DNA of 60,922 nucleotides from a bacterium (GTDB lineage: Bacteria > Cyanobacteriota > Vampirovibrionia > Gastranaerophilales > Gastranaerophilaceae): contig JAFQOI010000116.1 of the NCBI GenBank assembly GCA_017403285.1, forward strand, positions 1-60,922, in the 5' to 3' direction. The notes under the pieces were generated by a model, which was not told the origin of the DNA, made no database searches, and was given only the letters and a program-made list of their open reading frames with translations. Within the stretch, counting starts at the first letter, position 1, and each line of letters opens with the position of its first letter. The translations under genes and the position numbers were made by a program. Below are positions 1-10,726 of this stretch, piece after piece.

Positions 1-240
1 ACCACCAGATAACCCTGATGAACATTTAGAATATTTTTTTGCTGCATTTCTAAAATTATTAAAAACAGCCATTTGAGTTTCACCTTGTAAAATTTCATTT
101 CTAATTTCAATTGCTTGTTGCTCTGTAGGAACAAGGATATGCATTGCATTAGCCGCTTTAATTTCAGCAGCATCAACTTTTGTAAAACCTAATGATAAAA
201 AAGCAAATAATACCATTAAAATTGAAAATAATTTTTTCAT
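1..240 (-). CDS. Parvulin-type (PpiC) peptidyl-prolyl isomerase, 3' part outside the window
   Basis: Partial gene; the first 80 codons are visible and it runs off the left edge. The start ATG (240) has an AAGGAGA ribosome site just upstream. Residues 1 to about 25 are a signal peptide (MKKLFSILMVLFAF, then a D-A-A/E cleavage region), so the product is exported. Residues 30-80 read as the start of a PpiC/rotamase domain: AMHILVPTEQQA, then a helix ending in AAKKYSKCSSG and L-S-G-G, the familiar parvulin motif before the catalytic core. It should help fold proteins in the periplasm or outer membrane. It is divergent from ilvD. The family call is firm from the motif; the exact subtype (PrsA, SurA or stand-alone) cannot be told from this piece. 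Confidence 0.8.
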   Translation of the reverse strand, partial: MKKLFSILMVLFAFLSLGFTKVDAAEIKAANAMHILVPTEQQAIEIRNEILQGETQMAVFNNFRNAAKKYSKCSSGLSGG

Positions 241-344
241 AAAAATCTCCTTTTTTATAATTAAACACCAAATATAAATTAAATCTATCAGAAAAACGAA
301 CTCTTTGGTAGAATAAATTTATAAATAGAAACAAGGAGAAGTTT

Positions 345-2009
345 ATGAGAAGTGACGAAATAAAAAAAGGTATTCAAAGAGCCCCTCATAGAGCGTTATT
401 ATACGGAACAGGGGTTAGTGAAAAGCAAATGAATAAAAGATTTATTGGGATTGCTAGCAGTTTTACAGACTTAGTCCCAGGACATGCCGGAATGAGAGAA
501 ATCGAAAGACAAATCGAAAAAGGAATTCACTCTGGGGGCGGTCAGGCTTTCATTTTTGGAGTACCAGCAATTTGTGATGGTATCGCTATGGGACATAGCG
601 GAATGAATTTTTCATTACCATCTCGTGATTTAATTGCAGATTGTGTAGAATCTGTAGCGCAAGCACATAAACTAGATGGTCTTGTACTTCTCACAAACTG
701 CGACAAAATAACGCCAGGTATGATTATGGCTGCTGCTAGGCTTGACATTCCTAGCATCATCGTGACAGTTGGACCAATGCTTGACGGAAAATGCCATAAC
801 AATACATTAACAATGATAAAGGGTACATTTGAAGCAATTGGTAAATTTTCAACTGGCGAAATTGATGAAAAAATGTTTAAAGAAATGGAAATAACATCTT
901 GCCCATCAGCAGGTGCTTGCCAAGGGTTATACACTGCTAACACAATGGCTTGTTTAACAGAAGTTATGGGTATGAGCCTTCCATATTGTGCTACTTCTGC
1001 GGCAGTTAGTGCAAAAACAAAACGTATTGCATTTGACTCAGGATTAGTCATCAATGAACTAATAGAAAAAGATATTCGCCCATCTGCGATATTAACTCGT
1101 GATGCAATTAGAAACGCAATAATTGCAGACTTAGCATTAGGTGGTTCTACAAATTCTATATTACACCTACTTGCAATTGCAAATGAAGCAGGTGTTGATG
1201 TTTCTCTAAAAGATTTTGAAGAACTAAGTTTCAAAGTTCCACAAATTATTAAATTAGACCCATCCGCAGCAAAAACCATGACAGATTTAGATAATGCAGG
1301 TGGTATCCCCGCAGTATTGAAAACTTTATATGGAAACATTCCAGAGATGAAAGATACTGTGGGTGTTTCAGGAATTAAATTATCAGAAATCGCATTAAGT
1401 GATATTTGGTGTGACAATGAAGTCATAAGACCCGTTTCTAATCCATTAACATCAAACCCAGGACTTGCGGTCTTACATGGAAATTTAGCACCAGATGGCG
1501 CTGTTGTTAAAATTTCTGGAGTTGAAAAAGAAGCCCTAACATTCACTGGAAAAGCAAAAACTTTTAATAGCGAAGAAGAAGCGATGGAAGCAATTATGAC
1601 TGACAAGGTAGTTGCTGGAGATGTTGTTGTTATTAGATACGAAGGACCAAAAGGTGGGCCGGGGATGAGAGAAATGCTTTCTCCAACATCTGCAATCGTA
1701 GGCAAAGGCTTAGGCAAACACGTTGCTTTAATAACAGATGGTAGATTTTCTGGAGGAACACGAGGTCTATGTATTGGGCATATTTGCCCAGAAGCACCAG
1801 CCGGTGGTATCATAGGAATTATTGAAGATGGTGATGAAATCTACATCAACATTCCTGAAAGAGAATTAACTTTAAGAGTAGATGAAGAAACTATTGCAAA
1901 AAGAAAAGCAAACTTCACTCCACTACCTACAAAAATTAAAAAAGGGTACTTAAAACGATATGCAACAGTCGTTTCATCATCAGACAAAGGTGCAGTAACG
2001 AGTATATAG
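345..2009 (+). CDS. ilvD: Dihydroxy-acid dehydratase
   Basis: Third common step of valine, isoleucine and leucine synthesis: dehydrates 2,3-dihydroxy-3-methyl(iso)valerate to the 2-keto acid, in the cytoplasm. 554 residues, usual length for the IlvD/Edd family. Visible signatures are [12 protein letters not shown] (about 76-87), [10 protein letters not shown] (117-126) with Cys119, and [17 protein letters not shown] (185-201) with Cys192. At residues 40-47 it has F-T-D-L-V-P-G-H, as in the E. coli enzyme (4Fe-4S), not the T-P-C-N of the 2Fe-2S class, so a 4Fe-4S cluster is inferred. The start ATG has AAGGAGAA 4 bases upstream. Other ilv genes lie 4-7 kb away on both strands. The 2-base gap to the next gene suggests co-transcription. 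Confidence 0.97.
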   Translation: MRSDEIKKGIQRAPHRALLYGTGVSEKQMNKRFIGIASSFTDLVPGHAGMREIERQIEKGIHSGGGQAFIFGVPAICDGIAMGHSGMNFSLPSRDLIADCVESVAQAHKLDGLVLLTNCDKITPGMIMAAARLDIPSIIVTVGPMLDGKCHNNTLTMIKGTFEAIGKFSTGEIDEKMFKEMEITSCPSAGACQGLYTANTMACLTEVMGMSLPYCATSAAVSAKTKRIAFDSGLVINELIEKDIRPSAILTRDAIRNAIIADLALGGSTNSILHLLAIANEAGVDVSLKDFEELSFKVPQIIKLDPSAAKTMTDLDNAGGIPAVLKTLYGNIPEMKDTVGVSGIKLSEIALSDIWCDNEVIRPVSNPLTSNPGLAVLHGNLAPDGAVVKISGVEKEALTFTGKAKTFNSEEEAMEAIMTDKVVAGDVVVIRYEGPKGGPGMREMLSPTSAIVGKGLGKHVALITDGRFSGGTRGLCIGHICPEAPAGGIIGIIEDGDEIYINIPERELTLRVDEETIAKRKANFTPLPTKIKKGYLKRYATVVSSSDKGAVTSI

Positions 2010-2011
2010 AT

Positions 2012-2704
2012 ATGTTTTTTAAAAAGAAAAAAGAAGAAATAACCCCAGTAGAAAAGAAATATGAAATAGTTTCTTTAGGCACTTATTGTATTTCTAGAAC
2101 AGTTTTAACACGTCAAAATTTAAAGCCCAAAAAAGTGCAGGGCGAATTATCCTGCCCTTTTGATTTGGTTATTCACAACCCAAAAAGAATAACGCATTAT
2201 ATAAAAACAGATTTTGATGGTTATTTTGATGATTTATATTTTAAAAAATATTCTAAATGTTTCCTAGATTTTAGGAATAAAGGTATTTGGAAAAAAGAAG
2301 ATGACACATGGTTTTTCCACGATAAAGACTGTAAAAAGGACGACAAAGATAAATTAATAAAAAGAGTTTCTTCCAGAATAGAAAACTTTAGAAAAATAAT
2401 GCAAAATGAAAAACCTATTATTTTTGTTCAAGCATTAAAAGAAGAAGAGGATATTGATAACCTTTATTCAGTTCTACGTGATATTAGAGGAAATAAGCCC
2501 TTTAAATTAGTTATTATCGATTTAAAAGATGTAGTAAAAAAAGAGTATTCAGATATTTCTATACTAAAAATTCCATTCCCAACACTACGTTACGAAAAAT
2601 ATTGGGACAGGAAAAAATACTATAACTCTAAGCAAGGAATTGCGTTTGAAAAACATTTTACTGAAATGGTTGAAACCGAAATTAAAAATTTTATGCAAAA
2701 TTAA
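2012..2704 (+). CDS. DUF1796-like putative papain-fold cysteine peptidase
   Basis: 230 residues. After a Lys-rich start the protein reads IVSLGTYCISRT (19-30) and later C-P-F-D-L-V-I-H-N; this S-L-G-x-x-C plus P-F-D pattern is the hallmark I remember for DUF1796 (papain-like cysteine peptidase family), with Cys26 as presumed nucleophile. No signal peptide or membrane segment is seen, so it is probably cytoplasmic. It lies 2 bases after ilvD, with no clear ribosome site of its own, so translation may be coupled to ilvD; the two have no obvious functional link. Such proteins often occur near polysaccharide genes in other bacteria, but not here. The family is likely, the activity is unproven. 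Confidence 0.6.
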   Translation: MFFKKKKEEITPVEKKYEIVSLGTYCISRTVLTRQNLKPKKVQGELSCPFDLVIHNPKRITHYIKTDFDGYFDDLYFKKYSKCFLDFRNKGIWKKEDDTWFFHDKDCKKDDKDKLIKRVSSRIENFRKIMQNEKPIIFVQALKEEEDIDNLYSVLRDIRGNKPFKLVIIDLKDVVKKEYSDISILKIPFPTLRYEKYWDRKKYYNSKQGIAFEKHFTEMVETEIKNFMQN

Positions 2705-2712
2705 ACAGTAAA

Positions 2713-2740
2713 AAAGAGGAGAGTTTAAACTCTCCTCTTT
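2713..2740. terminator. Bidirectional rho-independent terminator
   Basis: Perfect 28-base palindrome centred at 2726/2727: arms AAAGAGGAGAGTTT and AAACTCTCCTCTTT, with A-rich and T-rich flanks. It sits in the 44-base gap between the convergent ilvD operon and the autotransporter gene and can stop transcription from both sides. Confidence 0.85.
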
Positions 2741-2748
2741 CTATTATC

Positions 2749-5700
2749 CTATATGATTGGATTTTGTTTTGTACCTGCATTTACATATTTCTTTTCAGTT
2801 GGTTGTTGAACTTTTTCAACTTTTTTACCAAGTTGCCATCTAAAACCACCTTGGAAACCAACACCATCACGACCACCTGATGTTACAAATGCTTGTATAA
2901 ATCCAGTTAGTCTTTCGCCCCAAGTTTTTCTAACACCAACACCATATTTAGCATAAGGTTTTACACTTAATTCAGGCAATGCTGTATCATTGGCTTTGAA
3001 GTTAGCATCATTCAATGCATTCATAACAACGCTAACACCTGCGTATGGTTGCCATCCATTTGCTAGATTTCCAATAAATTTAACTCCTGGTTCAAATGTA
3101 AATGCGTGTAATGCATTTGAGTCAATTCTAACGTTAGCAGCATTTGTATAATCAAATGTATTAACCATAGAATAAGCCATCATTAAACTTGGCTGAATGA
3201 TGAATTTGCCATCTGCAAATTCATAGTTATAACCAGATTTTGATGCGATACCAGTCATTAGCATTGAGAAGTCTTCACTTCCAAACATTGTATCTGCTTC
3301 AGCGACATTAGCACCGATGTTAGCAGTTAATGCTGTAAAGAAGTTACCTTTATATGCCATACCAGTAACACCAAGTGTACCACCATTTTGGTAAATACTG
3401 TTACCTTGATATGCTTGGTGAGAACCATTATAACCAGCATAAATGTTGATTAAACCATCCCAACCATTTCCAAGTTCTAACAAACCTGATTCAAGACCAG
3501 CAAAAGAACCCCATGCAACATTTGATACTTTTGGTCCACCATCAAGTCTTACACTTTCAAAAGTACCATATGGATTAAACCAACCTGCTTTTTCTGCTTG
3601 CAATGCATATGGTTCTTGATATGGCAATACACTTTCTGTAACTGCGTATTTATTGGCATATTTCATTGCTTGACGTTGTTCTTTTGTCATCAACATATAC
3701 ATATCCATATTTCTGAATGCTTGATCGTATGTATTTAATTGATTTAAATAACCGCCCATATAAGCCGCAACAGAAGAAGCCATAACTGCAGGGTTGAAAT
3801 CATTATAACCATTACCAGTTGGATTATAATTTAACATTCCATTATTGCTAATTGAACCAGATAATCTTCTGATTGGAGTCATAACATCATTAACAACAGT
3901 ACCTGTTGTATCTATTCCAGCAGTAACTCCAGCATCTGTCAAACCAAGCAAATCATACAAATCTATTTCTACATTGTCAGATGTTGCACCAGTTGCAATC
4001 GAATTAATTTCAGAAATGATAACTCTTGAAGAAGTTCCTTTTAATGCAGAACCAATATCATCACCAGTACCATCATTCATATTAACATCAGCAGAAACTG
4101 TAATATCACTACCATCAGTAGTTATAATACCTTCAGCAAATTGGTCAATTTGATTATTAGTAGTATCTAATTTTGATTCATTTGTCAAGTGAATACCTTT
4201 AACACCAGAAATATCACTACCATCATTCAAATGAAGTGTTGAAGCATCAACAGTCATTGCTGCATTTTTAATTGCAGATTGAACATCAAGTGTACCACCA
4301 CCAGCAACATTCATATCAAATCCAGCGTCATTACCAGAAACACCAGATGCAAATGTTACTGATTTATCGGATCCAATATTAACATCTAAATCACTTGAAG
4401 CACCTTCCATGAATATATCGTTACTTCCTGTAGAATCTGTATTACCAGAAAGTAACATATCCTCATTTAGAGCATTAAGTGTTACATTTCCATTCGCATA
4501 TATAGCGCCACCAATACCATCAGCAGAGTTGTTTATAAAACTTGCATCAGTAATATCAACCGCAGATACACCAGAACCTAAGTCAGCGGCTTCATTATAT
4601 ATAGCACCACCATTACCACCAGATTTATTATTTTCAAATGTTACGCCTTTTAAAGCAACATTATCAGGAACTGATTGGCTATTATAGAATGCATTGTAAA
4701 TAGCACCACCATCACCAGCAGATTCATTGTTTTTAAATGTAGTATCAGAAATATCCAACTTACCATTTTGGTTATTGGCTTTTAGATTATCTCTTGTTGC
4801 AATAGCGCCACCATTATTTGCAGAATAGTTATTCTCAAAAACTGAATTTTTGACTTCTGTAACAGATGAAGCACCTAAAAATAATGCGGCACCACCATCA
4901 GTACATCCTGCAATTTCACCTGTAGCTTTATTGTTTTCAAATCTTGTATTATCAATTGTCATTCCTAATGATGACCAGTTACCGACAGCACCACCATCAC
5001 TCGCAATATTACCATCAAATAAACTATCCTTGATAGTTACGCTACTTTTACTCAATGTATAGTTTGCAATAGCACTTGTAGTAGCTGCTTCGTTTTCTTT
5101 AAATTCAGAAGATTCAATAAGAATATTACCACCAGTAATTTGAACAGCACCGCCCATATCAGTAGCACTATTTTTATTAAATGATGAGTTTTTAATTGTT
5201 AGGTCACTTTGAGCATATATAGCTCCACCATCAACAGCAGTATTTTCTGAGAAGGAAGAACCCGTAATATCTATATTTGAAGCATTGCCATTTTTATCTT
5301 TATCATTATGATTAAACAATGCACCACCTTGTGTTGCACTATTTCCTTCAAACGTAGAATTTGAAACTGAAGCACCACTATAGAAGTAATTGTCTATAGC
5401 ACCACCGGTGGTAGCTGCTTCATTGCCAGTAAAAGTTGAATTAGTTATATTCAAAATTCCAGCAGAGTTATCATTTTTTGTGTCATCTGGATTAGTAGAT
5501 TTTCTTGTACCAATAGCACCACCGGAAGTAGCAGAAGTATTATATTCAAAAATTACATTATCTAAAACAGCAATAGCACCTTCTGAACCAACAAATATTG
5601 CACCACCACCATCACCAGTTGGAGATGTTGCCTTATTAGCTCTAAATGTTGTATTTGTAATTTCTCCTTCGTTAAAAATACCAACACCACCGACATCAAG

Positions 5701-6192
5701 TGCTTCATTATATTCAAATAGAGAGCCATCTATATCAATTTTTGAAACACGATTCCCATTTAGGCTTGCATATTGATATACAGTTCCCCAATTTGCTTTG
5801 TTGTATCTAAAATCAGTATTATTTATATTAACCAAGCCATTTCTTACAGATACAGCAGAACCATCCGCCTCATTTGCAAGAATTTCATTATATTCAAACT
5901 TAGAATCTGAAATATTAACAATTTTATTTTTTGCATCAACAAATATAGCACCTCCGCTAGCACCAACACCTGTAGATGAATTTCTCAAATATTCAGAATC
6001 TGTAATATCTAAATTACCCTTAGCAAAAACAGCACCACCACTTTCAGTAGTTGTCAAATCAGAAACAACCTCAGAAATAATTGATTTTGATTCATCTGTT
6101 TCAACAACAAGCCTTTCAGCAGCGTTTGACTGTGTACTTATTGACATAGCAGAAAGCAATATGGCAAAAGCAAGCACTTGTTTCTTCTTCAT
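2749..6192 (-). CDS. Pmp-repeat autotransporter adhesin
   Basis: 1147 residues when started at the ATG at 6192, which has GGAGAG 5 bases upstream; the in-frame TTG at 6204 lies on the ribosome site itself and is rejected. Residues 1-24 are a signal peptide ending S-N-A-A. From about 50 to 600 there are roughly a dozen repeats pairing G-G-A-[IVL] with F-x-x-N (for example FEYNTSATSGGAI, FENNKSGGNGGAIYN), as in chlamydial polymorphic membrane proteins, a beta-helix passenger. The last ~260 residues (from WFNPYGTF) are alternating beta strands typical of an autotransporter barrel, ending G-G-F-R-W-Q-L. About 20 polar residues follow the last strand, so the usual terminal Phe is missing. Predicted surface-exposed adhesin, own promoter. 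Confidence 0.88.
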   Translation of the reverse strand: MKKKQVLAFAILLSAMSISTQSNAAERLVVETDESKSIISEVVSDLTTTESGGAVFAKGNLDITDSEYLRNSSTGVGASGGAIFVDAKNKIVNISDSKFEYNEILANEADGSAVSVRNGLVNINNTDFRYNKANWGTVYQYASLNGNRVSKIDIDGSLFEYNEALDVGGVGIFNEGEITNTTFRANKATSPTGDGGGAIFVGSEGAIAVLDNVIFEYNTSATSGGAIGTRKSTNPDDTKNDNSAGILNITNSTFTGNEAATTGGAIDNYFYSGASVSNSTFEGNSATQGGALFNHNDKDKNGNASNIDITGSSFSENTAVDGGAIYAQSDLTIKNSSFNKNSATDMGGAVQITGGNILIESSEFKENEAATTSAIANYTLSKSSVTIKDSLFDGNIASDGGAVGNWSSLGMTIDNTRFENNKATGEIAGCTDGGAALFLGASSVTEVKNSVFENNYSANNGGAIATRDNLKANNQNGKLDISDTTFKNNESAGDGGAIYNAFYNSQSVPDNVALKGVTFENNKSGGNGGAIYNEAADLGSGVSAVDITDASFINNSADGIGGAIYANGNVTLNALNEDMLLSGNTDSTGSNDIFMEGASSDLDVNIGSDKSVTFASGVSGNDAGFDMNVAGGGTLDVQSAIKNAAMTVDASTLHLNDGSDISGVKGIHLTNESKLDTTNNQIDQFAEGIITTDGSDITVSADVNMNDGTGDDIGSALKGTSSRVIISEINSIATGATSDNVEIDLYDLLGLTDAGVTAGIDTTGTVVNDVMTPIRRLSGSISNNGMLNYNPTGNGYNDFNPAVMASSVAAYMGGYLNQLNTYDQAFRNMDMYMLMTKEQRQAMKYANKYAVTESVLPYQEPYALQAEKAGWFNPYGTFESVRLDGGPKVSNVAWGSFAGLESGLLELGNGWDGLINIYAGYNGSHQAYQGNSIYQNGGTLGVTGMAYKGNFFTALTANIGANVAEADTMFGSEDFSMLMTGIASKSGYNYEFADGKFIIQPSLMMAYSMVNTFDYTNAANVRIDSNALHAFTFEPGVKFIGNLANGWQPYAGVSVVMNALNDANFKANDTALPELSVKPYAKYGVGVRKTWGERLTGFIQAFVTSGGRDGVGFQGGFRWQLGKKVEKVQQPTEKKYVNAGTKQNPII

Positions 6193-6248
6193 TTTTCTCT
6201 CCAATCTTAAATTTTATAAATCAAATATAACTATCTAATTCCATTGAT

Positions 6249-6276
6249 ATTATACTCTTAAAAAAAATAAAAACAA
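6249..6276 (-). promoter_or_regulatory. Promoter of the autotransporter gene
   Basis: On the minus strand: TTGTTT (-35, 6276-6271), 16-base spacer, TATAAT (-10, 6254-6249). It would start the mRNA near 6241, leaving a leader of about 50 bases before the ATG. Sequence match only. Confidence 0.6.
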
Positions 6277-6322
6277 ACTTTAAGGCTACAAAATATTCTC
6301 TTATTGTTTACATTTTTAACAT

Positions 6323-6361
6323 AAAAAAAAAGGAGGATTTTTTCAAATCCTCCTTTTTTTT
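6323..6361 (-). terminator. Rho-independent terminator of ilvC
   Basis: Stem GGAGGATTT / AAATCCTCC with a short loop, flanked by A8 and T8 runs. In the minus direction it follows the ilvC stop by about 10 bases and ends in a T run, so it terminates ilvC before the autotransporter promoter. Confidence 0.9.
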
Positions 6362-6371
6362 ATCTATTCAA

Positions 6372-7391
<1,020 letters not shown>

Positions 7392-7415
7392 TTATAATAA
7401 ATATAAGCTTCCCTA

Positions 7416-7444
7416 AGTGTAATCCTATAAAAAATAGTAGTCAA
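7416..7444 (-). promoter_or_regulatory. Promoter of ilvC
   Basis: Minus strand: TTGACT (-35, 7444-7439), exactly 17 bases, TACACT (-10, 7421-7416). Divergent from the ilvB promoter 22 bases away. I see no leader peptide rich in Ile/Val/Leu and no T-box in the short leaders of either gene. Confidence 0.6.
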
Positions 7445-7465
7445 TACAAAAAATTAACAAAAGAA

Positions 7466-7494
7466 TTGCACTAAATCTTTTATAATAGTAAAAT
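7466..7494 (+). promoter_or_regulatory. Promoter of ilvB-ilvN
   Basis: TTGCAC (-35, 7466-7471), 17 bases, TAAAAT (-10, 7489-7494); a second -10-like TATAAT overlaps at 7481-7486. It would give a leader of about 35 bases before the ATG at 7537. Confidence 0.55.
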
Positions 7495-7536
7495 CTTTAA
7501 TAAATTTATTTAAAATCAAGAAAAATGGAGAGAATT

Positions 7537-9270
7537 ATGACCGCCGAACAAACACTTAAAACAGAAAAAATGTCTGGTGCAAAAATATTCCTAGAATGTC
7601 TAAGAGAAGAAGGTGTAGACAAAATTTTTGGCTATCCTGGAGGCGTCATTCTCCACGTCTATGATGAACTATACAGTTGTGATTTTATAAAACACTACTT
7701 AGTAAGACATGAACAAGCAGCAGTTCATGCAGCAGAAGGTTATGCGCGAATTACAGGAAAACCTGGTGTTGTTCTTGTAACTTCTGGACCAGGTGCTTGT
7801 AATGCTATTACTGGCATTGCAAACGCATACTATGATAGTTATCCTCTTGTTGTATTTACAGGACAAGTAGATTCTAAACTTATAGGAAATGATGCATTCC
7901 AAGAAGCAGATATTGTTGGTATAACTCGTTCTTGTTGCAAACATAATTATTTAGTAAAAAACATTAGTGATTTACCAAGAGTAATAAAAGAATCATTCCA
8001 CATTGCCAAAACAGGAAAACCAGGGCCTGTTGTTGTTTCTTTGCCAAAAGATGTACTAACTTCAAAAATGGAATTCAAATATCCAGATAAAATTTCACTA
8101 CCTGGATACAATCCAAACTACGAAGGGCACCCTATCCAATGTAAAAAAGCATTAAAACTACTTTGCGAAGCAGAACGCCCAGCAATTATTTCTGGCGGTG
8201 GTGTAATTCACTCTGATGCTTGGAATGAAATAAGGGAACTTGCTAAAAAATTAAATATTCCTGTTGCAACAACTCTTATGGGAATTGGAACATTTCCACA
8301 AGATGAAGACCTTTCATTAGGTATGCTAGGGATGCATGGAAATTATTGGGCAAACCTTGCAATCAGCAATTGCGATGTTTTATTCGCTGTTGGTACAAGA
8401 TTTAACGACAGAATTACTGGCTGCCTAAAACGATTCTGTAAAGATGCTCAAGTAATTCACGTTGATATAGATCCTTGTTCTATTAGTAAAAACGTTCACG
8501 TTGATATTCCAATTGTAGGTGATGCAAAAAACGTATTAAATATAATGTTGAAAGAATTTGATACAGGGAAGTATACATACGAAGAACAATTTAGAAGAAT
8601 TTGGGTTGAACAAATTAATTCTTGGAAATCTAAAAAAGTCATAAAATCTGTTGACAGTTGCAAAATGAGCCCACAAACTGTAATCGAGCATATTTACAAC
8701 AAAACAAAAGACAAAAATCCAATTATTGCAACAGAAGTTGGTCAACACCAAATGTGGACTGCTCAGTTATATAAATTCAAAGAACCTCGCAAACTTGTAA
8801 CGTCTGGTGGACTTGGCACAATGGGATTTGGTTTCCCTGCTGCTATTGGCGCGCAAATTGCAGATAAAGACAGATTAGTATTCAATATCGCTGGTGATGG
8901 CAGTATACAAATGAACATACAAGAACTTATGACTTGTGTTGACTACAAAATCCCTGTTAAAATTGCCATCATTAACAATGGTTATTTAGGAATGGTTAGA
9001 CAATGGCAAGAAAAATTATTCAATAAACATTATTCTCAAACACCGATAACATCCCCTGATTATGTAAAATTAGCAGAGTCATATGGTATTTTAGGGATGA
9101 GAATAACTGAAGAATCACAAATTGATGAAGCACTTGATAAAGCAATTGCTTATGATGGTCCAGTAATAATGGATTTTGTCGTTGAACCTTTTGAAATGGT
9201 TTATCCTTGGGTTCTTGCAGGAAAACCTTTGAATGAAGTTTTAATGTCAAATAATGCTGAAGGAGAATAA
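7537..9270 (+). CDS. ilvB: Acetolactate synthase, large (catalytic) subunit
   Basis: First step of the pathway: ThDP- and FAD-dependent condensation of pyruvate with pyruvate or 2-ketobutyrate. The start is placed at ATG 7537 (577 residues) because GGAGAG lies 4 bases before it; the ATG at 7525 contains that ribosome site. Signatures: RHEQAAVHAAEGYAR with the ThDP-activating Glu near residue 60, TSGPGACNAITGIANAY, and the ThDP-binding G-D-G-S-I-Q-M-N ... N-N-G-Y-L-G-M-V-R-Q-W-Q. Followed after 2 bases by the regulatory subunit gene, so a two-gene operon. It lacks ordinary pyruvate-oxidase features, and the ilvN partner makes the biosynthetic role firm. Confidence 0.97.
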   Translation: MTAEQTLKTEKMSGAKIFLECLREEGVDKIFGYPGGVILHVYDELYSCDFIKHYLVRHEQAAVHAAEGYARITGKPGVVLVTSGPGACNAITGIANAYYDSYPLVVFTGQVDSKLIGNDAFQEADIVGITRSCCKHNYLVKNISDLPRVIKESFHIAKTGKPGPVVVSLPKDVLTSKMEFKYPDKISLPGYNPNYEGHPIQCKKALKLLCEAERPAIISGGGVIHSDAWNEIRELAKKLNIPVATTLMGIGTFPQDEDLSLGMLGMHGNYWANLAISNCDVLFAVGTRFNDRITGCLKRFCKDAQVIHVDIDPCSISKNVHVDIPIVGDAKNVLNIMLKEFDTGKYTYEEQFRRIWVEQINSWKSKKVIKSVDSCKMSPQTVIEHIYNKTKDKNPIIATEVGQHQMWTAQLYKFKEPRKLVTSGGLGTMGFGFPAAIGAQIADKDRLVFNIAGDGSIQMNIQELMTCVDYKIPVKIAIINNGYLGMVRQWQEKLFNKHYSQTPITSPDYVKLAESYGILGMRITEESQIDEALDKAIAYDGPVIMDFVVEPFEMVYPWVLAGKPLNEVLMSNNAEGE

Positions 9271-9272
9271 AA

Positions 9273-9776
9273 ATGAAACATACAATATCAGTACTAGTAA
9301 AAAATGAACCAGGGATACTTTCTTGTGTATGTGATTTATTCTCTACAAGAGGGTTTAACATCGAAAGTTTAACAGTAGCGGCAACTATTGATGAATCTTT
9401 TTCTAGAATAACAATTGTTACAACTGGAGATGAAGTAGTTATCGAACAAATTTGTAAACAATTAAACAGATTGATTAATACAATCAAAGTTGTTGAACTG
9501 CCAAAATCAGCAGAGAAATGTATAGATAGAGAATTAATTCTTTGTAAGGTAACAGCAAAAGATGATGCTCGTAGTGAAATCCTAAGAATTTCAGAAATCT
9601 TTGGAGCAAAAATTATTGATGTTTCTCCTGATACATACACACTTGAATATAGCGGTGATAGCAGACAAATCATGGCGATAATTGCACTTTTAAGACCTTT
9701 AGGCGTAAAAGAACTTGTTCGTTCTGGTATGGTTGCAATTACAAGAGAAAATCAGTTTATCAATATCAATAAATAA
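9273..9776 (+). CDS. ilvN: Acetolactate synthase, small (regulatory) subunit
   Basis: 167 residues, the IlvH/IlvN long-form length. The N-terminal ACT domain begins HTISVLVKNEPGILSCVCDLF and contains GFNIESLTVA, the loop that binds valine in relatives; the C-terminal half (from about 85) is the ALS_ss_C domain. It should confer feedback inhibition on IlvB. The ribosome site AAGGAGAA overlaps the end of ilvB (2-base gap), so translation is probably coupled. Its last 11 bases overlap the 3' end of the convergent ldcA. The symbol ilvH is also used for this family. Confidence 0.95.
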   Translation: MKHTISVLVKNEPGILSCVCDLFSTRGFNIESLTVAATIDESFSRITIVTTGDEVVIEQICKQLNRLINTIKVVELPKSAEKCIDRELILCKVTAKDDARSEILRISEIFGAKIIDVSPDTYTLEYSGDSRQIMAIIALLRPLGVKELVRSGMVAITRENQFININK

Positions 9777-10680
9777 TGTAATCTTCCAATATAGAGAAAA
9801 TACCTTGTTCACTGTCAAAGACACAACTAACTCCATAAGGAATTGTATCTTTTGTTTTATCATGTGTAATTTTAAATCCATCAGATACCGGTATTTTTAA
9901 TTCATTTGCTACTTCAAAAAATAGATTTTTTAGACTGTCTTTATCTTCAACATTTAGAAAATCACCGAAAATGATACCTTTAACATTTTTTCTTATCTTT
10001 TGAATATTAAAAAGTTGTGTTAATGCCTTATCTATTTTATAAACTGGCTCATTTAAATCTTCTAAAAACAAGATTATATCTTCATCTGGAACAAAATCAA
10101 CGCCACACAATGAAACAAGTGAAGACAAATTGCCACCCCATAAAATCCCCTTTGATTTTCCAGCAGAGTATAAACAGCCATTTTGCGACTTAAAATGTTT
10201 TTCACCTTTACTAAGCACATTAAAAAAACTTGTCTTAGTATAATCATTTATAAAAGAAGAAAAATCACCATTTGCCATTGGACTATGAAACGTAACTAAA
10301 CCACATTTTTTATACATCATCGCAAGCAAGATAGTAATATCAGAATAACCAGCAAAAATTTTTGGATTATTTTTTATAATATCCCAATTAATTTTATTTA
10401 TATGCCTTAAAGTACCATATCCACCTCTTGCACAAAGAATCGCATCTATTTCATCATTAGAAAAGAAACTATGTAATGCATCAACACAATCATCATCCGT
10501 TTTTCCGGACATATATCTATGAGACTCTTTACATGTATCAGAAATTACAACGTTATATCCTAATGAATTAAAAAACTTTTTTGCATTGTTAATTTTTGAA
10601 ATATCTTTTATCTGTCCAGAAACAGCCAAGATACCAATTGTATCACCTTTTTGTAATTTTTTAGGTTTTAATAGTTCCAT
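9766..10680 (-). CDS. ldcA: Muramoyltetrapeptide (LD-) carboxypeptidase, S66 family
   Basis: 304 residues. Removes the terminal D-Ala from the tetrapeptide of recycled murein. Signatures: KGDTIGILAVSG near the start, DAILCARGGYGTLR (79-92), and F-A-G-Y-S-D (109-114) with Ser113 as the presumed nucleophile; the C-terminal half has FLEDLNEP and HDKTKDTIPYG with the likely Glu and His partners. No signal peptide, as expected for the cytoplasmic enzyme of murein recycling. Monocistronic, convergent with ilvN (11-base overlap) and divergent from dnaX. Confidence 0.92.
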   Translation of the reverse strand: MELLKPKKLQKGDTIGILAVSGQIKDISKINNAKKFFNSLGYNVVISDTCKESHRYMSGKTDDDCVDALHSFFSNDEIDAILCARGGYGTLRHINKINWDIIKNNPKIFAGYSDITILLAMMYKKCGLVTFHSPMANGDFSSFINDYTKTSFFNVLSKGEKHFKSQNGCLYSAGKSKGILWGGNLSSLVSLCGVDFVPDEDIILFLEDLNEPVYKIDKALTQLFNIQKIRKNVKGIIFGDFLNVEDKDSLKNLFFEVANELKIPVSDGFKITHDKTKDTIPYGVSCVFDSEQGIFSILEDYIIY

Positions 10681-10726
10681 AGAAATCCTTTTTTAATATA
10701 TAATCATATTAACAGATGGAATATGA

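Noticed and set aside
542-1813. 423-codon open frame opposite ilvD
   Set aside because: Full antisense shadow of a strongly conserved enzyme gene; the composition is a mirror of ilvD codons, with no ribosome site and no recognisable domain.
3845-6238. Several open frames on the plus strand across the autotransporter gene
   Set aside because: They mirror the repetitive G-G-A and F-x-x-N codons, giving Pro/Ala/Ser-rich nonsense; no ribosome sites.
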